This document shows, one piece after another, positions 53,573 through 62,344 of a stretch of 64,000 bases of DNA. Each line of letters starts with the position of its first letter. The stretch's first letter is position 1. The notes under the pieces were generated by a model. It was not told the DNA's origin and did no database searches. It saw only the letters and a list, made by a program, of their open reading frames with translations. The DNA lies in assembly GCA_905480145.1 (NCBI GenBank), contig CAJQPA010000003.1, positions 1-64,000 of the forward strand. Direction: 5' to 3'. Origin of the DNA: an uncultured Flavobacteriales bacterium (lineage in GTDB: Bacteria; Bacteroidota; Bacteroidia; Flavobacteriales_D; Crocinitomicaceae). The translations under genes were made by a program, and so were the position numbers.

Positions 53573-53576
53573 AATT

Positions 53577-53613
53577 AAAAAGCCTCCGTTTCAATTGAAA
53601 TGGAGGCTTTTTA
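53577..53613. terminator. Bidirectional terminator between the small membrane protein and the lipoprotein gene
   Basis: AAAAAGCCTCC / GGAGGCTTTTT with an internal TTTCAATTGAAA loop palindrome sits between two convergent genes with A/T runs on both sides. Confidence 0.9.
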
Positions 53614-53631
53614 ATTTTTATGGTTTATTAT

Positions 53632-54171
53632 TTAAACCTTCATTCCTTTAACAACACGATCTTTACGCTTCGTTTTCTGCAATTTTTTCCTAACTACTTG
53701 TAAGTATGCTGTCCCACTGCTTGGAGTAGCAAGATACATTTCGTTTGCATAATTAATTGTCCCTCCATTTTGGCCATTGTTCCAGTCTGCTGACAAATAG
53801 TATTTATTTGATGGCGACGAAGCATTTCTTTGAACAAATGTTAAAGTCCTTCCTGTTCCATTTTCAAACCTCACAATCAATGAATTGTTTTCTCCATATC
53901 CTACAAAAATACATTCTGTTCCTAGTGGAATAATAATACGGTCTTGTTCTTTATTTGACGAAGAAACCAATGTTCCATCTGAATCTGTACCAAGGTCACC
54001 TGACTGCTTATTTTGTTCTAAAATAATCGTTGCAGATGTTATGAACTGTACTTTTTTCATCGTTTGCTCAGAGTTCAATCCAAACTCATCTCTTACTTGA
54101 TTATTGTATGGTACTTTTGTCCCACAACTCGCTAATAATATCCCAACAAAGGCAACTAATACGTATTTCAT
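53632..54171 (-). CDS. Lipoprotein of unknown function
   Basis: A 179-residue lipoprotein (lipobox LASC, Cys about residue 16) with a beta-rich domain containing IIIPLGTECIFVGYGENN and a basic C terminus (LQKTKRKDRVVKGMKV). No family is recognised. A TATATTTG box occurs upstream at 54186-54193. Confidence 0.75.
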   Translation of the reverse strand: MKYVLVAFVGILLASCGTKVPYNNQVRDEFGLNSEQTMKKVQFITSATIILEQNKQSGDLGTDSDGTLVSSSNKEQDRIIIPLGTECIFVGYGENNSLIVRFENGTGRTLTFVQRNASSPSNKYYLSADWNNGQNGGTINYANEMYLATPSSGTAYLQVVRKKLQKTKRKDRVVKGMKV

Positions 54172-54222
54172 CTTTCTTTTTTTTACAAATATAATGATTC
54201 ATCCTTTCAAAAATAATGCCCT

Positions 54223-54255
54223 TTGTGTTAGAATAGCAAAAACATCCTATTTTTG
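54223..54255 (+). promoter_or_regulatory. Promoter of the MBL hydrolase gene
   Basis: TTG at 54223-54225 and TATTTTTG at 54248-54255 are separated by 22 bases, within the accepted range, and end 14 bases upstream of the ATG at 54270. Confidence 0.65.
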
Positions 54256-54269
54256 TAGAAAAAACATTC

Positions 54270-54914
54270 ATGGCAGTCTCGGTTCAAAAATTCACTTTTA
54301 ATCCATTTCAAGAAAATACTTACATCGTTCACGACGGAGTGAGCTGTGTTATTATTGACCCAGGGTGTTTTGAAAAAAGAGAGCAAGATGAGTTGTTTTC
54401 GTTCATTGAGAACAACTCATTGAAGCCAGTTGCCTTACTTTTGACCCATGCGCATGTCGATCATGTTCTAGGATGCGCATCAGTACTTTCAAAATTCGAT
54501 GTTGATTTTTACATTCATGAAAATGATCTTGAAACTTTAAAAGCTGTACCTAATTACGCTCACGCATATGGTTTTAAAGGCTACCTACCTCCGAAAGAAC
54601 CTAATAAAATCTTAAGAGGTGGCGAACAATTAAGCTTTGGTGATATTAAATTTGATGTCAAATTTACTCCAGGACATTGCGTTGGACATGTCGTTTATTA
54701 TAATCAAGAAAATAATTTTGTGATTAATGGAGATGTTCTTTTTGCTGGTAGTTTTGGGCGCGTGGATTTGCCCGGTGGGAGCATGAATGTTTTGAAAGAA
54801 TCAATTTTCAATGTGATGTTCAACCTTCCTGATGAAACTCTTGTTTATTGCGGACATGGCGCAGAAACAACAATAGCAGAAGAAAAGCGCTCTAATTACA
54901 TCTTGCAGTTTTAA
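54270..54914 (+). CDS. Metallo-beta-lactamase-fold hydrolase (glyoxalase II-like)
   Basis: A 214-residue cytoplasmic hydrolase with the zinc motif THAHVDHV near residue 58. Further metal ligands are in HCVGHV and NGDVLFAGSFGRVD, with CGHGAETT near the C terminus. Such proteins hydrolyse thioesters, for example S-lactoylglutathione-like substrates, although Bacteroidota rarely make glutathione, so the substrate is uncertain. It precedes a glycosyltransferase gene by two bases. Confidence 0.9.
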   Translation: MAVSVQKFTFNPFQENTYIVHDGVSCVIIDPGCFEKREQDELFSFIENNSLKPVALLLTHAHVDHVLGCASVLSKFDVDFYIHENDLETLKAVPNYAHAYGFKGYLPPKEPNKILRGGEQLSFGDIKFDVKFTPGHCVGHVVYYNQENNFVINGDVLFAGSFGRVDLPGGSMNVLKESIFNVMFNLPDETLVYCGHGAETTIAEEKRSNYILQF

Positions 54915-54916
54915 GA

Positions 54917-56041
54917 ATGAGAATTGGCATAAATACTCGTTTTTTACTTTCAAATAAAATGGAAGGTTTTGGTTGGTACACCTATGAAATTGTTCGTAGA
55001 ATAGTAAAAAATCATCCGGAACATGAATTTGTATTCTTCTTCGATCGACCTTACGATGAAAAATTTATTTTTAGTGACAATGTAACGCCAATAGTATTAT
55101 CCCCTCAAGCTAGACATCCATTTTTATTCTATATTTGGTTTGAATTTGCCATTAAAAGAGCCTTAAAAAAGCATAAAATTGATTTGTTTTTCTCGCCTGA
55201 TGGTTATTTATCTCTTTCTTCTAAAATTGATCAAATTGGAGTAATCCATGATATTAATTTTGAACATAATCCGAAAGATGTAAAGTGGCTAGCTAGAAAA
55301 TACTACCATTACTTTTTTCCCCGTTTTGCAAAAAAAGCAAAACACATTATAACAGTTAGCGAATACTCCAAAGCTGATATTTCTGAGACCTATGGTATTC
55401 ACACTTCTAAAATTACTTCAATTTGGAATGGAGCATCCGATTTATTCAAACCAATGGATAATACATCTGAAATTCAATTGAAATTTGCTAATGGCAAACC
55501 CTATTTTCTATTTGTAGGAGCACTCTCACCGCGTAAAAATCTTAAACGACTTATAGAAGCATTTGAAATATTCAAAACGAATAACCCTAAAAGTAATTAC
55601 CAATTAGTTATTGTTGGAAAGGAACTTTGGAAGAATTCGAATACAGGCATCACAATTTCAAAGTCGATCCAAGAGCAAATTCATTTCACTGGACATGTTG
55701 CTTTGAATGAATTGGTCGAAATTATGGGAGCAGCTTCTGTGTTTACTTTTGTGCCTTATTTCGAAGGCTTTGGAATACCTTTAGTGGAAGCTATGAAGTG
55801 CGGCACGCCAATTCTTTCAGGAGATAAAACATCATTGCCAGAGGTTGCTGGAAATGCAGCGCTATACTGTGACCCATTGAACACCAATGATATTGCAGAA
55901 AAACTTACGATTCTTGCACTTGATAATGAACTCCAAAAGGAACTTTCTAAAAAAGGCATTGAACGGGGAGAAATGTTTTCTTGGGATAAAGCTGCAGAAG
56001 CGACGTGGGAAGTAATTGAATCTGCTTTACTTAAAGATTAA
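54917..56041 (+). CDS. GT4-family glycosyltransferase
   Basis: A 374-residue glycosyltransferase with the GT-B fold. The GT4 signatures VGALSPRKNLKRLIEAF and VPYFEGFGIPLVEAMKCGTP (donor-binding, retaining type) are clear. An N-terminal acceptor domain begins MRIGINTRFLLSNKMEGFG. It transfers an unknown sugar, probably in surface polysaccharide or lipid glycosylation. Its 3' end overlaps the convergent lipoprotein gene by 15 bases. Confidence 0.92.
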   Translation: MRIGINTRFLLSNKMEGFGWYTYEIVRRIVKNHPEHEFVFFFDRPYDEKFIFSDNVTPIVLSPQARHPFLFYIWFEFAIKRALKKHKIDLFFSPDGYLSLSSKIDQIGVIHDINFEHNPKDVKWLARKYYHYFFPRFAKKAKHIITVSEYSKADISETYGIHTSKITSIWNGASDLFKPMDNTSEIQLKFANGKPYFLFVGALSPRKNLKRLIEAFEIFKTNNPKSNYQLVIVGKELWKNSNTGITISKSIQEQIHFTGHVALNELVEIMGAASVFTFVPYFEGFGIPLVEAMKCGTPILSGDKTSLPEVAGNAALYCDPLNTNDIAEKLTILALDNELQKELSKKGIERGEMFSWDKAAEATWEVIESALLKD

Positions 56042-56605
56042 ATCAATATAAGGAATTGCGAAATCTATTAAAGGACCACCGTTCTGATAGAAGTTTGTCG
56101 TTGAAATAGTCATTCCATTCATCGAATATGGAAAACTCATACTGTCTTTTCTTACTACCCGTCCTATAGTGTTGCCAATGTTGGTTCCCCAGTCTGTTTG
56201 AGTTCGACGAACGGAATAATCCACTCCTGCTTGAAAATAAACAGGCGTGGCTGGAAGAATGTATGAAGTTTCCGTTGAAGAAAAAGTCTTCGAATCTCCA
56301 TAAATAATAGTGTTCGTTGAAAGATCAATTATTTGCATCAAATAAGGCGTTGATTCCATCCCAGAAACAGACCGATAACCGACCATACATAACTCTTGAG
56401 GATTCGATAAATTAAAGGTGTATTCATGAACTTCAGTGTCCATTGTCACCTCGTCAGAATATCCTGAAGCGAGAGTAGCAGTAAAAATGTTTTTAAACTC
56501 TGAGTAATTCGGATCACACTCCATTAATTCGTCTTTTTCCTGTGTGCAAGATAGAGCGTAGATTCCGATACTAGAAATGATAAAAATAAATTTAAGAATT
56601 CTCAT
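56027..56605 (-). CDS. Lipoprotein of unknown function
   Basis: This 192-residue lipoprotein has lipobox ALSC (Cys about residue 20). The mature domain is beta-rich (TVHEYTFNLSN-like strands, STETSYILPATPVYF). No family is recognised. It is convergent with the glycosyltransferase gene. Confidence 0.75.
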   Translation of the reverse strand: MRILKFIFIISSIGIYALSCTQEKDELMECDPNYSEFKNIFTATLASGYSDEVTMDTEVHEYTFNLSNPQELCMVGYRSVSGMESTPYLMQIIDLSTNTIIYGDSKTFSSTETSYILPATPVYFQAGVDYSVRRTQTDWGTNIGNTIGRVVRKDSMSFPYSMNGMTISTTNFYQNGGPLIDFAIPYIDLIFK

Positions 56606-56680
56606 TTGTCAATAGTTCTAAGTCTAAACCCATAACGAATAAGATCAAAAAAAGGTTGAGTTTGAATAGAAGTTTATTCC

Positions 56681-57211
56681 CTAAACGTAGTATGGCGCAA
56701 TCATCCAATAAACAACGACACCAGTAACGGCAACATACATCCATAAAGGCCAAGCAAATCTGGTCCATTTTTTATGACGTTCAAAATCTCCTTGCCAAGC
56801 AAATAAATAAGTAAACAAAACTATTGGAATAATAATGACACTCAGTAAAATATGAGACGTCAAAATAAAATAGTATACCATTTTGGCTTCTCCTCCGTAT
56901 GACGTTGAATCAGAAGTTATATGATAAGCAACATATGTCAATAAAAATATTGCACTTAAAATAAAAGCGAATTGTATTAAACGCTGATGTAGCATTTTAT
57001 TTTTTGATTTAATTGCCAATAAGGCTCCAACCAATACAACGGCTGTTAACGCATTTATTGACGCATAAAATGGTGGAAGAAAAGAAAAATCTACCCCCTC
57101 TATTTTTACTCCAAACAATAGTGCTACCGCTAAAGGGATTACGATTGAAAAAATATAAATCAATCGTTTAACCTTTTTTAATTTATTTAACTCCATCGAT
57201 TCCATATTCAT
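56681..57211 (-). CDS. DUF420-family membrane protein
   Basis: A 176-residue integral membrane protein with about five helices. It matches the DUF420 pattern of small proteins encoded at the end of cytochrome oxidase clusters, including DFSFLPPFYASINALTAV and SHILLSVIIIPIVLFTYL. Its function is unknown. It overlaps the end of the SCO gene by 29 bases and closes the oxidase cluster. Confidence 0.8.
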   Translation of the reverse strand: MNMESMELNKLKKVKRLIYIFSIVIPLAVALLFGVKIEGVDFSFLPPFYASINALTAVVLVGALLAIKSKNKMLHQRLIQFAFILSAIFLLTYVAYHITSDSTSYGGEAKMVYYFILTSHILLSVIIIPIVLFTYLFAWQGDFERHKKWTRFAWPLWMYVAVTGVVVYWMIAPYYV

Positions 57212-57851
57212 CTTTTAATAGTTTTCTAATGTCATTGTCTAAAACATCCATCTGTTCTATGGAGGTACCTTGATATATTCCTCTAACGTGACCTTCCTTA
57301 TCCACTAAGGCAAAGTATTCTGTATGTCCAAATCCACCGTCTGCCTCAGAATTTCTCTCAGCGCCATTAAAGAAACTCTTTGCTAATAGATGTGTAGCAT
57401 CTTCATCACCAGTCATGAAATGCCAGTTAGTGGCCTTTATATCTCTTCTTTCTATATAACGTCGTAAGTTTGAAGGAGTATCTCTCATTGGGTCAATAGA
57501 AAAAGATAAAAACTGAACATGATCACTAAGGTCTATCGTCGCTTGGGCTAATGCATCCATATTAGAAGTCATTGGCGGACAAATAGTAGGACAATTCGTA
57601 AAGAAAAAATCTGCAACCCATATCTTTTCTTTAATGTCTTCGGACCTAATTAATAGTGAATCTTGATTTAAATATTCAAACTCAGGAACAACATGATACA
57701 AGGTATCTGCTATTTCTTTACCGTCAATGATAACATATTCGACGTCTCTTTCACCAAGAATAGGCAATGGGTTAACAATTTCATCCGTCTCACAAGAAAA
57801 CGCAACAATTAAACCGAAACAGATGAATATATTATTTATTGCGTGCTTCAT
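57183..57851 (-). CDS. SCO-family copper chaperone
   Basis: The ATG at 57851 is preferred, giving 222 residues with lipobox AFSC (Cys20). The thioredoxin-like domain contains the copper motif TNCPTICPPM (Cys87 and Cys91) and the distal His176 in GFGHTEYF, so the full copper site is present. SCO proteins deliver copper to the CuA site of cytochrome c oxidase. It overlaps the 3' end of the upstream SCO-like gene by 20 bases. Confidence 0.92.
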   Translation of the reverse strand: MKHAINNIFICFGLIVAFSCETDEIVNPLPILGERDVEYVIIDGKEIADTLYHVVPEFEYLNQDSLLIRSEDIKEKIWVADFFFTNCPTICPPMTSNMDALAQATIDLSDHVQFLSFSIDPMRDTPSNLRRYIERRDIKATNWHFMTGDEDATHLLAKSFFNGAERNSEADGGFGHTEYFALVDKEGHVRGIYQGTSIEQMDVLDNDIRKLLKDEYGIDGVK

Positions 57852-58503
57852 TCTTGTCATATTCCTTTTGTAATAGACCGACATGTTGATTCATTCTTCG
57901 AATCATACCCTCCGTTTTTCCAGAAAGGACCATTCTTAAATGATTTTCTCTATCCAATAAAAGCATTAATTCTTGATAAGCTTGATTTCCAAAAAACTCG
58001 TCACCTTCACGCAGTAATTTCTCATCGTTTCGCTCAAAATCGTATAGCTTCTTTGGGTCACCAGATGCCAGAATCCAAATTTCCGGATCATAATCCTCTA
58101 CTCTATCATAAAGCATGGCTTCTACCGAAGATAAGTCTTTCAATGGTTCCCCTTTACCATCAGTAACGAAAGAAATAATTCTAACACCACCTTTCTCTTT
58201 CTTTTTCCGCAGTTTTTGATACACCAATTGGTCCAAATGCCACATTGAAACAGCACAGTTTCCAGGGCAAGAAGGTTGAAGAGTAGTTACAAGCATCACT
58301 TGATCACTATAGTCTTTATAAGAATGTTCATTCCCTTTTACATCGGTGAAAGTATAATTAGTAGCTACTCCAAAATCATCGAGCTGTTTAAACTGATGGG
58401 AGCAACCCCGAGTGCTAATAAATACCAAAATAAAAGCCGGACTAAACAAAAGTACTATTACAAGTAGCTTTTGTTTTAATCCGGCAGTCTTCTTTGCAGA
58501 CAT
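57832..58503 (-). CDS. SCO-like protein lacking the copper-ligand histidine
   Basis: A 223-residue protein with an N-terminal membrane anchor (about 12-31). Its thioredoxin-like domain has the Cys pair in PSCPGNCAVS (Cys79 and Cys83). In the region aligned with the SCO distal His (GHTEY in the neighbour), this protein reads GNQAY, so the histidine is absent. The CxxxC spacing is that of SCO, but a redox or scaffolding role is more likely than copper delivery. It lies between COX4 and the true SCO gene. Confidence 0.75.
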   Translation of the reverse strand: MSAKKTAGLKQKLLVIVLLFSPAFILVFISTRGCSHQFKQLDDFGVATNYTFTDVKGNEHSYKDYSDQVMLVTTLQPSCPGNCAVSMWHLDQLVYQKLRKKKEKGGVRIISFVTDGKGEPLKDLSSVEAMLYDRVEDYDPEIWILASGDPKKLYDFERNDEKLLREGDEFFGNQAYQELMLLLDRENHLRMVLSGKTEGMIRRMNQHVGLLQKEYDKNEARNK

Positions 58504-58517
58504 GTGTCTAAGTAAAT

Positions 58518-58886
58518 TTAATTTGCTACCTCTGAAAGGGCACCAAAAATTGCTGTTCCTTCATTAAGAAGGATGAAAATAAGATAAGCTGCAAAAACGA
58601 AATATGGCAATAAAATAACATACTTTAATCCTTTTCTTTCATCACCAAGGTGCATGAATGAAAGAACAATGTATCCTGCTTTAACTATTGTTAAAACAAT
58701 AAAAATCCATTTAATAATTTGCCAATAATCACTAGACTGCTTAATCATAGATCCTAAAGCAACTTCCACCGCTGTAATAGCAGTCAATAAAAAAGTTACC
58801 TTCCATATTGTCTTGCGAAGTTCAACTCCTTTCTCTTCACTGTGATGAGCGTCTAAAGAATACTCAATAATATCATCTCTTAACAT
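58518..58886 (-). CDS. Cytochrome c oxidase subunit IV-like protein
   Basis: This 122-residue membrane protein has three predicted transmembrane helices (about 30-50, 61-82, 90-113), as in the small prokaryotic subunit IV (COX4 pro) encoded behind COX3 genes. It is an accessory subunit of the terminal oxidase. It follows the second COX3 gene after 18 bases. Confidence 0.8.
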   Translation of the reverse strand: MLRDDIIEYSLDAHHSEEKGVELRKTIWKVTFLLTAITAVEVALGSMIKQSSDYWQIIKWIFIVLTIVKAGYIVLSFMHLGDERKGLKYVILLPYFVFAAYLIFILLNEGTAIFGALSEVAN

Positions 58887-58904
58887 AATGCTAATTTTTA
58901 CTTA

Positions 58905-59930
58905 TTATACTAGATAGAAGAATGTAAATACAAATACCCAAACTAAATCGACAAAATGCCAGTAAAGTCCTGTTTTTTCAACCATTTCGTAATGGCCTCT
59001 TGCATGGTAAGTACCTTTAATTACTCCTAACAAAATCAGAATGTTAATCATAACTCCTGAAAATACGTGAAAACCGTGAAACCCAGTAATAAAGAAAAAG
59101 AACTGACCGTAATGCTGAGGACCGTATTCATTCTGCTTCATGTTCGCACCATAAATCACTCTATTTGCTTCTCCAGAATTTACAGCTTCTTCATACATTG
59201 CTATGGCTTCAGCTCCTTCAATTTCAGAACCAATTTCATGGTCACCACCAAATTCTTTGACGATTAATGTCATGTCTGAATTGGCCATTTTGTTAACTTT
59301 CGCCTTAGATCCGTCGTGTAATGTGATAATTCCATTATGAAGATGACCATCTGCAATTGCATGTTGATATTCGTGCTTTAAGTCTTCTGTAACTTTATCT
59401 CCTACCATATGGTGATGACCGGCTACTGTTACTTCAAAACTTTCTATCTCTCCAAAGTTTCCTTTAACGATGGCCAAAGAACCATCTGCCAATTCAACTT
59501 TTCCAAAATCAGAACCATGAATAAAATGCGACCACTCCCAAGCTTGAGAACCAACGAAGAAGAAACCACCAATAATAGTAGCAATCATCCATTTTGTCAC
59601 TCCTTTCCTGTCCATTCTGTGACCAGCTTCTACTGCGAGTACCATCGTTACAGATGACACAATCAGAATAAAGGTCATCAAGGCAACATATATCAAAGGG
59701 TAATTACCCTCCAACAAAGGAAGTGAGTGAAATGTCTCCTCACCAATTGGCCATGAGCCTAAATAATCGTGTCTTGTAAACCCGTATGAAATAAGTAGTC
59801 CTGTGAAAGTCAAGGCATCAGATACCAAGAAAAACCACATCATTAACTTTCCGTAACTCGTGCTAAATGGAGAGATCTTTCCTCCCCACAAGGTTTTTGA
59901 GTCAATTTCTTTAGAAGCGTGTCCTGCCAT
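58905..59930 (-). CDS. Cytochrome c oxidase subunit III with periplasmic insertion
   Basis: The 341-residue protein has the subunit III core: helices before about residue 138, then GQFFFFITGFHGFHVFSGV and YWHFVDLVWVFVF. A soluble insertion of about 128 residues (139-266) interrupts it after WEWSHFIHG. The insert is rich in Gly, His and Asp (HHHMVGDKV, GHLHNG) and may fold on the periplasmic side. Subunit III is a structural subunit of the proton-pumping terminal oxidase. It is cotranscribed with the other COX3 and COX4. Confidence 0.85.
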   Translation of the reverse strand: MAGHASKEIDSKTLWGGKISPFSTSYGKLMMWFFLVSDALTFTGLLISYGFTRHDYLGSWPIGEETFHSLPLLEGNYPLIYVALMTFILIVSSVTMVLAVEAGHRMDRKGVTKWMIATIIGGFFFVGSQAWEWSHFIHGSDFGKVELADGSLAIVKGNFGEIESFEVTVAGHHHMVGDKVTEDLKHEYQHAIADGHLHNGIITLHDGSKAKVNKMANSDMTLIVKEFGGDHEIGSEIEGAEAIAMYEEAVNSGEANRVIYGANMKQNEYGPQHYGQFFFFITGFHGFHVFSGVMINILILLGVIKGTYHARGHYEMVEKTGLYWHFVDLVWVFVFTFFYLV

Positions 59931-59954
59931 TCTATATAAATTTTAAGTGCAAGT

Positions 59955-61025
59955 TTAATGAATAAAAAGCAAAAATAGTAATAAAAAGACCCATAAAAAG
60001 CCTAAAAAGTGCCAGAATGCTGCTCCCATTCTGATCCGTAATACATTTTCTTCCGTGATTCCCCCTGTAAATGAACGAATTACAACTCTCATTAAATAAA
60101 AGAGTGTTCCGAAAATATGTAATAAGTGCATAAAGGTAATTATGTATAAATACGATGAAGCAGTATCTGCCGACTCCATTGATTTAATTTGAAGGTGATT
60201 TGTTAACTTTTTACCGTCAAGTATTAACTCTCTATCCTCATATCCTAATTCTTTTCCTTTATAATAAATATGGAAATCCTTTCCTACTTCTCCTTTAATA
60301 TAAAAATCGCCTCTTAAATCTCGAACATTAATTGCCAATTGTGACAAGCGTAATCGGTCTAAATACTGAATGTCATTATCTTCCTCCGTTTTCAATTCTC
60401 CATTAACCAATAATAAAGGTGAATTCTCAAAATAAATTTCAAAGTCATTCCCATACTTTTTCACTTTAAAAGTTTCACTTTCACTTACCTTCTCGAACTG
60501 AGACATAAACGATTGATATTCTTTTAACTGAACATCATTCATCTTTTTACCCTTTAGCAAGTAATCATTGCCATTTATTTCTATAAAGTCTCCTTTATAT
60601 TTTACTTCATAATAATCTCCGTATTTACCTTCCGTCACCAAAATATAATTACGTCCGGCATGCACTCCATTGTCCACTAATTCTCCATATCCTTTAAATT
60701 GGAAGTAAACAAAAAGAACCCCCAAGATAAATGAAACGAGAAGAGTAAGTTTAACCAGTTTTGACTTGGCTTGTTTAGAAAATCTAACCGCAGCTATCAA
60801 ACAGGCACTACTTAGGATAATCATTGCCGTACTCATCCAAAAAGGTGTCGGTAGTTGGAACTTTAGCCAGAATGAATCACCCATTGACACGATGTACCCA
60901 GAAGTCAAACCTCCAAACAACATACAAACGCTCAACATACTCACATAAACAATGTTTAATCTAGCTTTATCTTTCTTCGCTCTGTCGTCTGCAGCCGCGG
61001 AATCTTGCTTCAACTGTTCGCTCAT
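59955..61025 (-). CDS. Second cytochrome c oxidase subunit III-like protein with large insertion
   Basis: A 356-residue membrane protein of the subunit III family. The N-terminal helices (about 23-112) are followed by a soluble insertion of about 170 residues (118-288), then the helices with ITFMHLLHIFGTLFYLM and FWHFLGFLWVFLL. The insertion has repeated strands (DFIEINGNDYLLKGKK, DFYIKG, DFHIYYKGKEL). Flavobacterial clusters usually have a short second COX3 of about 190-200 residues, so this insert is unusual. The gene's start overlaps ctaB's stop by four bases. Confidence 0.8.
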   Translation of the reverse strand: MSEQLKQDSAAADDRAKKDKARLNIVYVSMLSVCMLFGGLTSGYIVSMGDSFWLKFQLPTPFWMSTAMIILSSACLIAAVRFSKQAKSKLVKLTLLVSFILGVLFVYFQFKGYGELVDNGVHAGRNYILVTEGKYGDYYEVKYKGDFIEINGNDYLLKGKKMNDVQLKEYQSFMSQFEKVSESETFKVKKYGNDFEIYFENSPLLLVNGELKTEEDNDIQYLDRLRLSQLAINVRDLRGDFYIKGEVGKDFHIYYKGKELGYEDRELILDGKKLTNHLQIKSMESADTASSYLYIITFMHLLHIFGTLFYLMRVVIRSFTGGITEENVLRIRMGAAFWHFLGFLWVFLLLFLLFIH

Positions 61026-61927
61026 AGTCCTAATAATTTGAGAATTTCTTCATCTACACGATCAAAAACGTAGACAAATTGGATAATTGGTAAATATATG
61101 AATGAAGCAAACATTAGACGCTTCGCATCCTTTACTTCTAGAGATAAATAAAGACGATAGGCTAGGATGAAAAAACCTATTCCAAAAACAATTGCAAAAA
61201 CAAATGAATAACCTCCAGTAATTCCCATTATCCATGGTAAAAGACTAAAAGGTATTAATGCTAAAGAATAAACAACAATTTGAAATGCTGACCCCTTTGT
61301 TTTCCCTTCTTTTGAAGGAAGTAAAGAGAATCCGCCTGCCTTATAGTCATCATACATCACCCAAGCAATTGCCCAAAAATGAGGAAACTGCCATGTAAAC
61401 TGAACAAAAAATAAGATTCCAGGAATCAATCCAAACTCTCCTGTGTGAGCTATCGCACCCAATAAAGGTGGTATAGCCCCTGGTATGGCGCCCACAAATA
61501 CCGCCCAAGGTGTTTTTCTTTTTAATGGCGTATATACAAATACATATAAAAAATAGGCCAAAAGCCCCAATAATGCAGAATACAAATTAATCATGTAAAG
61601 AAGTGCCGTTCCGGAAATCAAGCATATAGCAACAACTGCAAAGCCTTCATTAACCGACATCAACCCTTGAGGCAAAGGTCGGTTTTGAGTTCTCTTCATT
61701 AACTTATCCAGTTCACGTTCCCAAATTTGATTCGTTCCGTTAGATGCAGCTGTAACAAGCATTCCACCAACAAGTAAGTAAAGAATAATAGTACTGTCCG
61801 ACCCTCCAACAAAAAGATAACTAGCCAAAGCTGAAACAACCACTAAAGCAGAAAGGCGAAACTTCATGAAAACGAAGTATTCCTTTATTTTTTGCATTAT
61901 TGTTTGTTTTACGACTGAACTTTCCAT
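61022..61927 (-). CDS. ctaB: Protoheme IX farnesyltransferase
   Basis: Attaches a farnesyl group to haem b, making haem O for the terminal oxidase, in the inner membrane. The 301-residue protein has about seven to nine helices and the polyprenyl-diphosphate binding motif NQIWERELDKLMKRTQNRPLP, plus the second motif YDDYKAGGFSLLP. It begins the oxidase cluster ctaB-COX3-COX3-COX4-SCO-SCO-DUF420. COX1 and COX2 are not present in this window. Confidence 0.95.
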   Translation of the reverse strand: MESSVVKQTIMQKIKEYFVFMKFRLSALVVVSALASYLFVGGSDSTIILYLLVGGMLVTAASNGTNQIWERELDKLMKRTQNRPLPQGLMSVNEGFAVVAICLISGTALLYMINLYSALLGLLAYFLYVFVYTPLKRKTPWAVFVGAIPGAIPPLLGAIAHTGEFGLIPGILFFVQFTWQFPHFWAIAWVMYDDYKAGGFSLLPSKEGKTKGSAFQIVVYSLALIPFSLLPWIMGITGGYSFVFAIVFGIGFFILAYRLYLSLEVKDAKRLMFASFIYLPIIQFVYVFDRVDEEILKLLGL

Positions 61928-61944
61928 AGTGTCTTTTTGCGGTA

Positions 61945-61952
61945 CAAAAGTA
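61945..61952 (-). promoter_or_regulatory. Candidate -7 element of the cytochrome oxidase operon
   Basis: The minus strand reads TACTTTTG, a TAnnTTTG match, 17 bases upstream of the ctaB start. The -33 element is not visible at normal spacing. Confidence 0.4.
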
Positions 61953-62242
61953 ACTATTTTTTTACTGCTATAGAAAGAAAAAGACGGTACAGTTTAGGAA
62001 TCAGAAATGCAATAAACGAATCAAAACACAAAAGTTCTTCTTTTCGATATTGTAAATGTATTGATCCAAGATACGATTTCCGATGTGTGTTTTTTCAAGT
62101 AAACCAATTTCGATCAGATGCAAATGAAAAATTACAGCATTGAACTTTAAAGAATTTTTAATATTGATTTGACTACCAGAAACATCAACTCTACAATCCT
62201 AATCATAGATTGGGATTCGCAATCTTAGAAGTATTTGTATGC

Positions 62243-62273
62243 AAAGAAAGGTGAATTTTATTCACCTTTCTTA
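62243..62273 (-). terminator. Probable terminator downstream of queA
   Basis: GAAAGGTGAAT / ATTCACCTTTC forms an 11-bp stem with a three-base loop and a T-rich stretch on both sides, about 70 bases after the queA stop codon. Confidence 0.6.
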
Positions 62274-62344
62274 ATAATATTGTAAAATGGAATCTTCATT
62301 TTAGTTCGTTTATGATTTCAAACTGAAACAAAATAGGGTCATAA

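Larger units (their letters stand above)
61928..62344. other. Intergenic gap without a clear gene
   Basis: A 417-base gap between ctaB and queA. It holds a possible -7 box for ctaB at 61945-61952 (TACTTTTG, minus strand), a hairpin at 62243-62273, and a 66-codon stop-free minus-strand stretch (62001-62198) without an ATG. I see no convincing gene. Confidence 0.4.

Noticed and set aside
61937-62143. Plus-strand frame of 69 codons as a small gene
   Set aside because: It begins at a non-ATG codon and has a basic, low-complexity composition without a recognisable domain; a terminator-like hairpin and no promoter argue against it.
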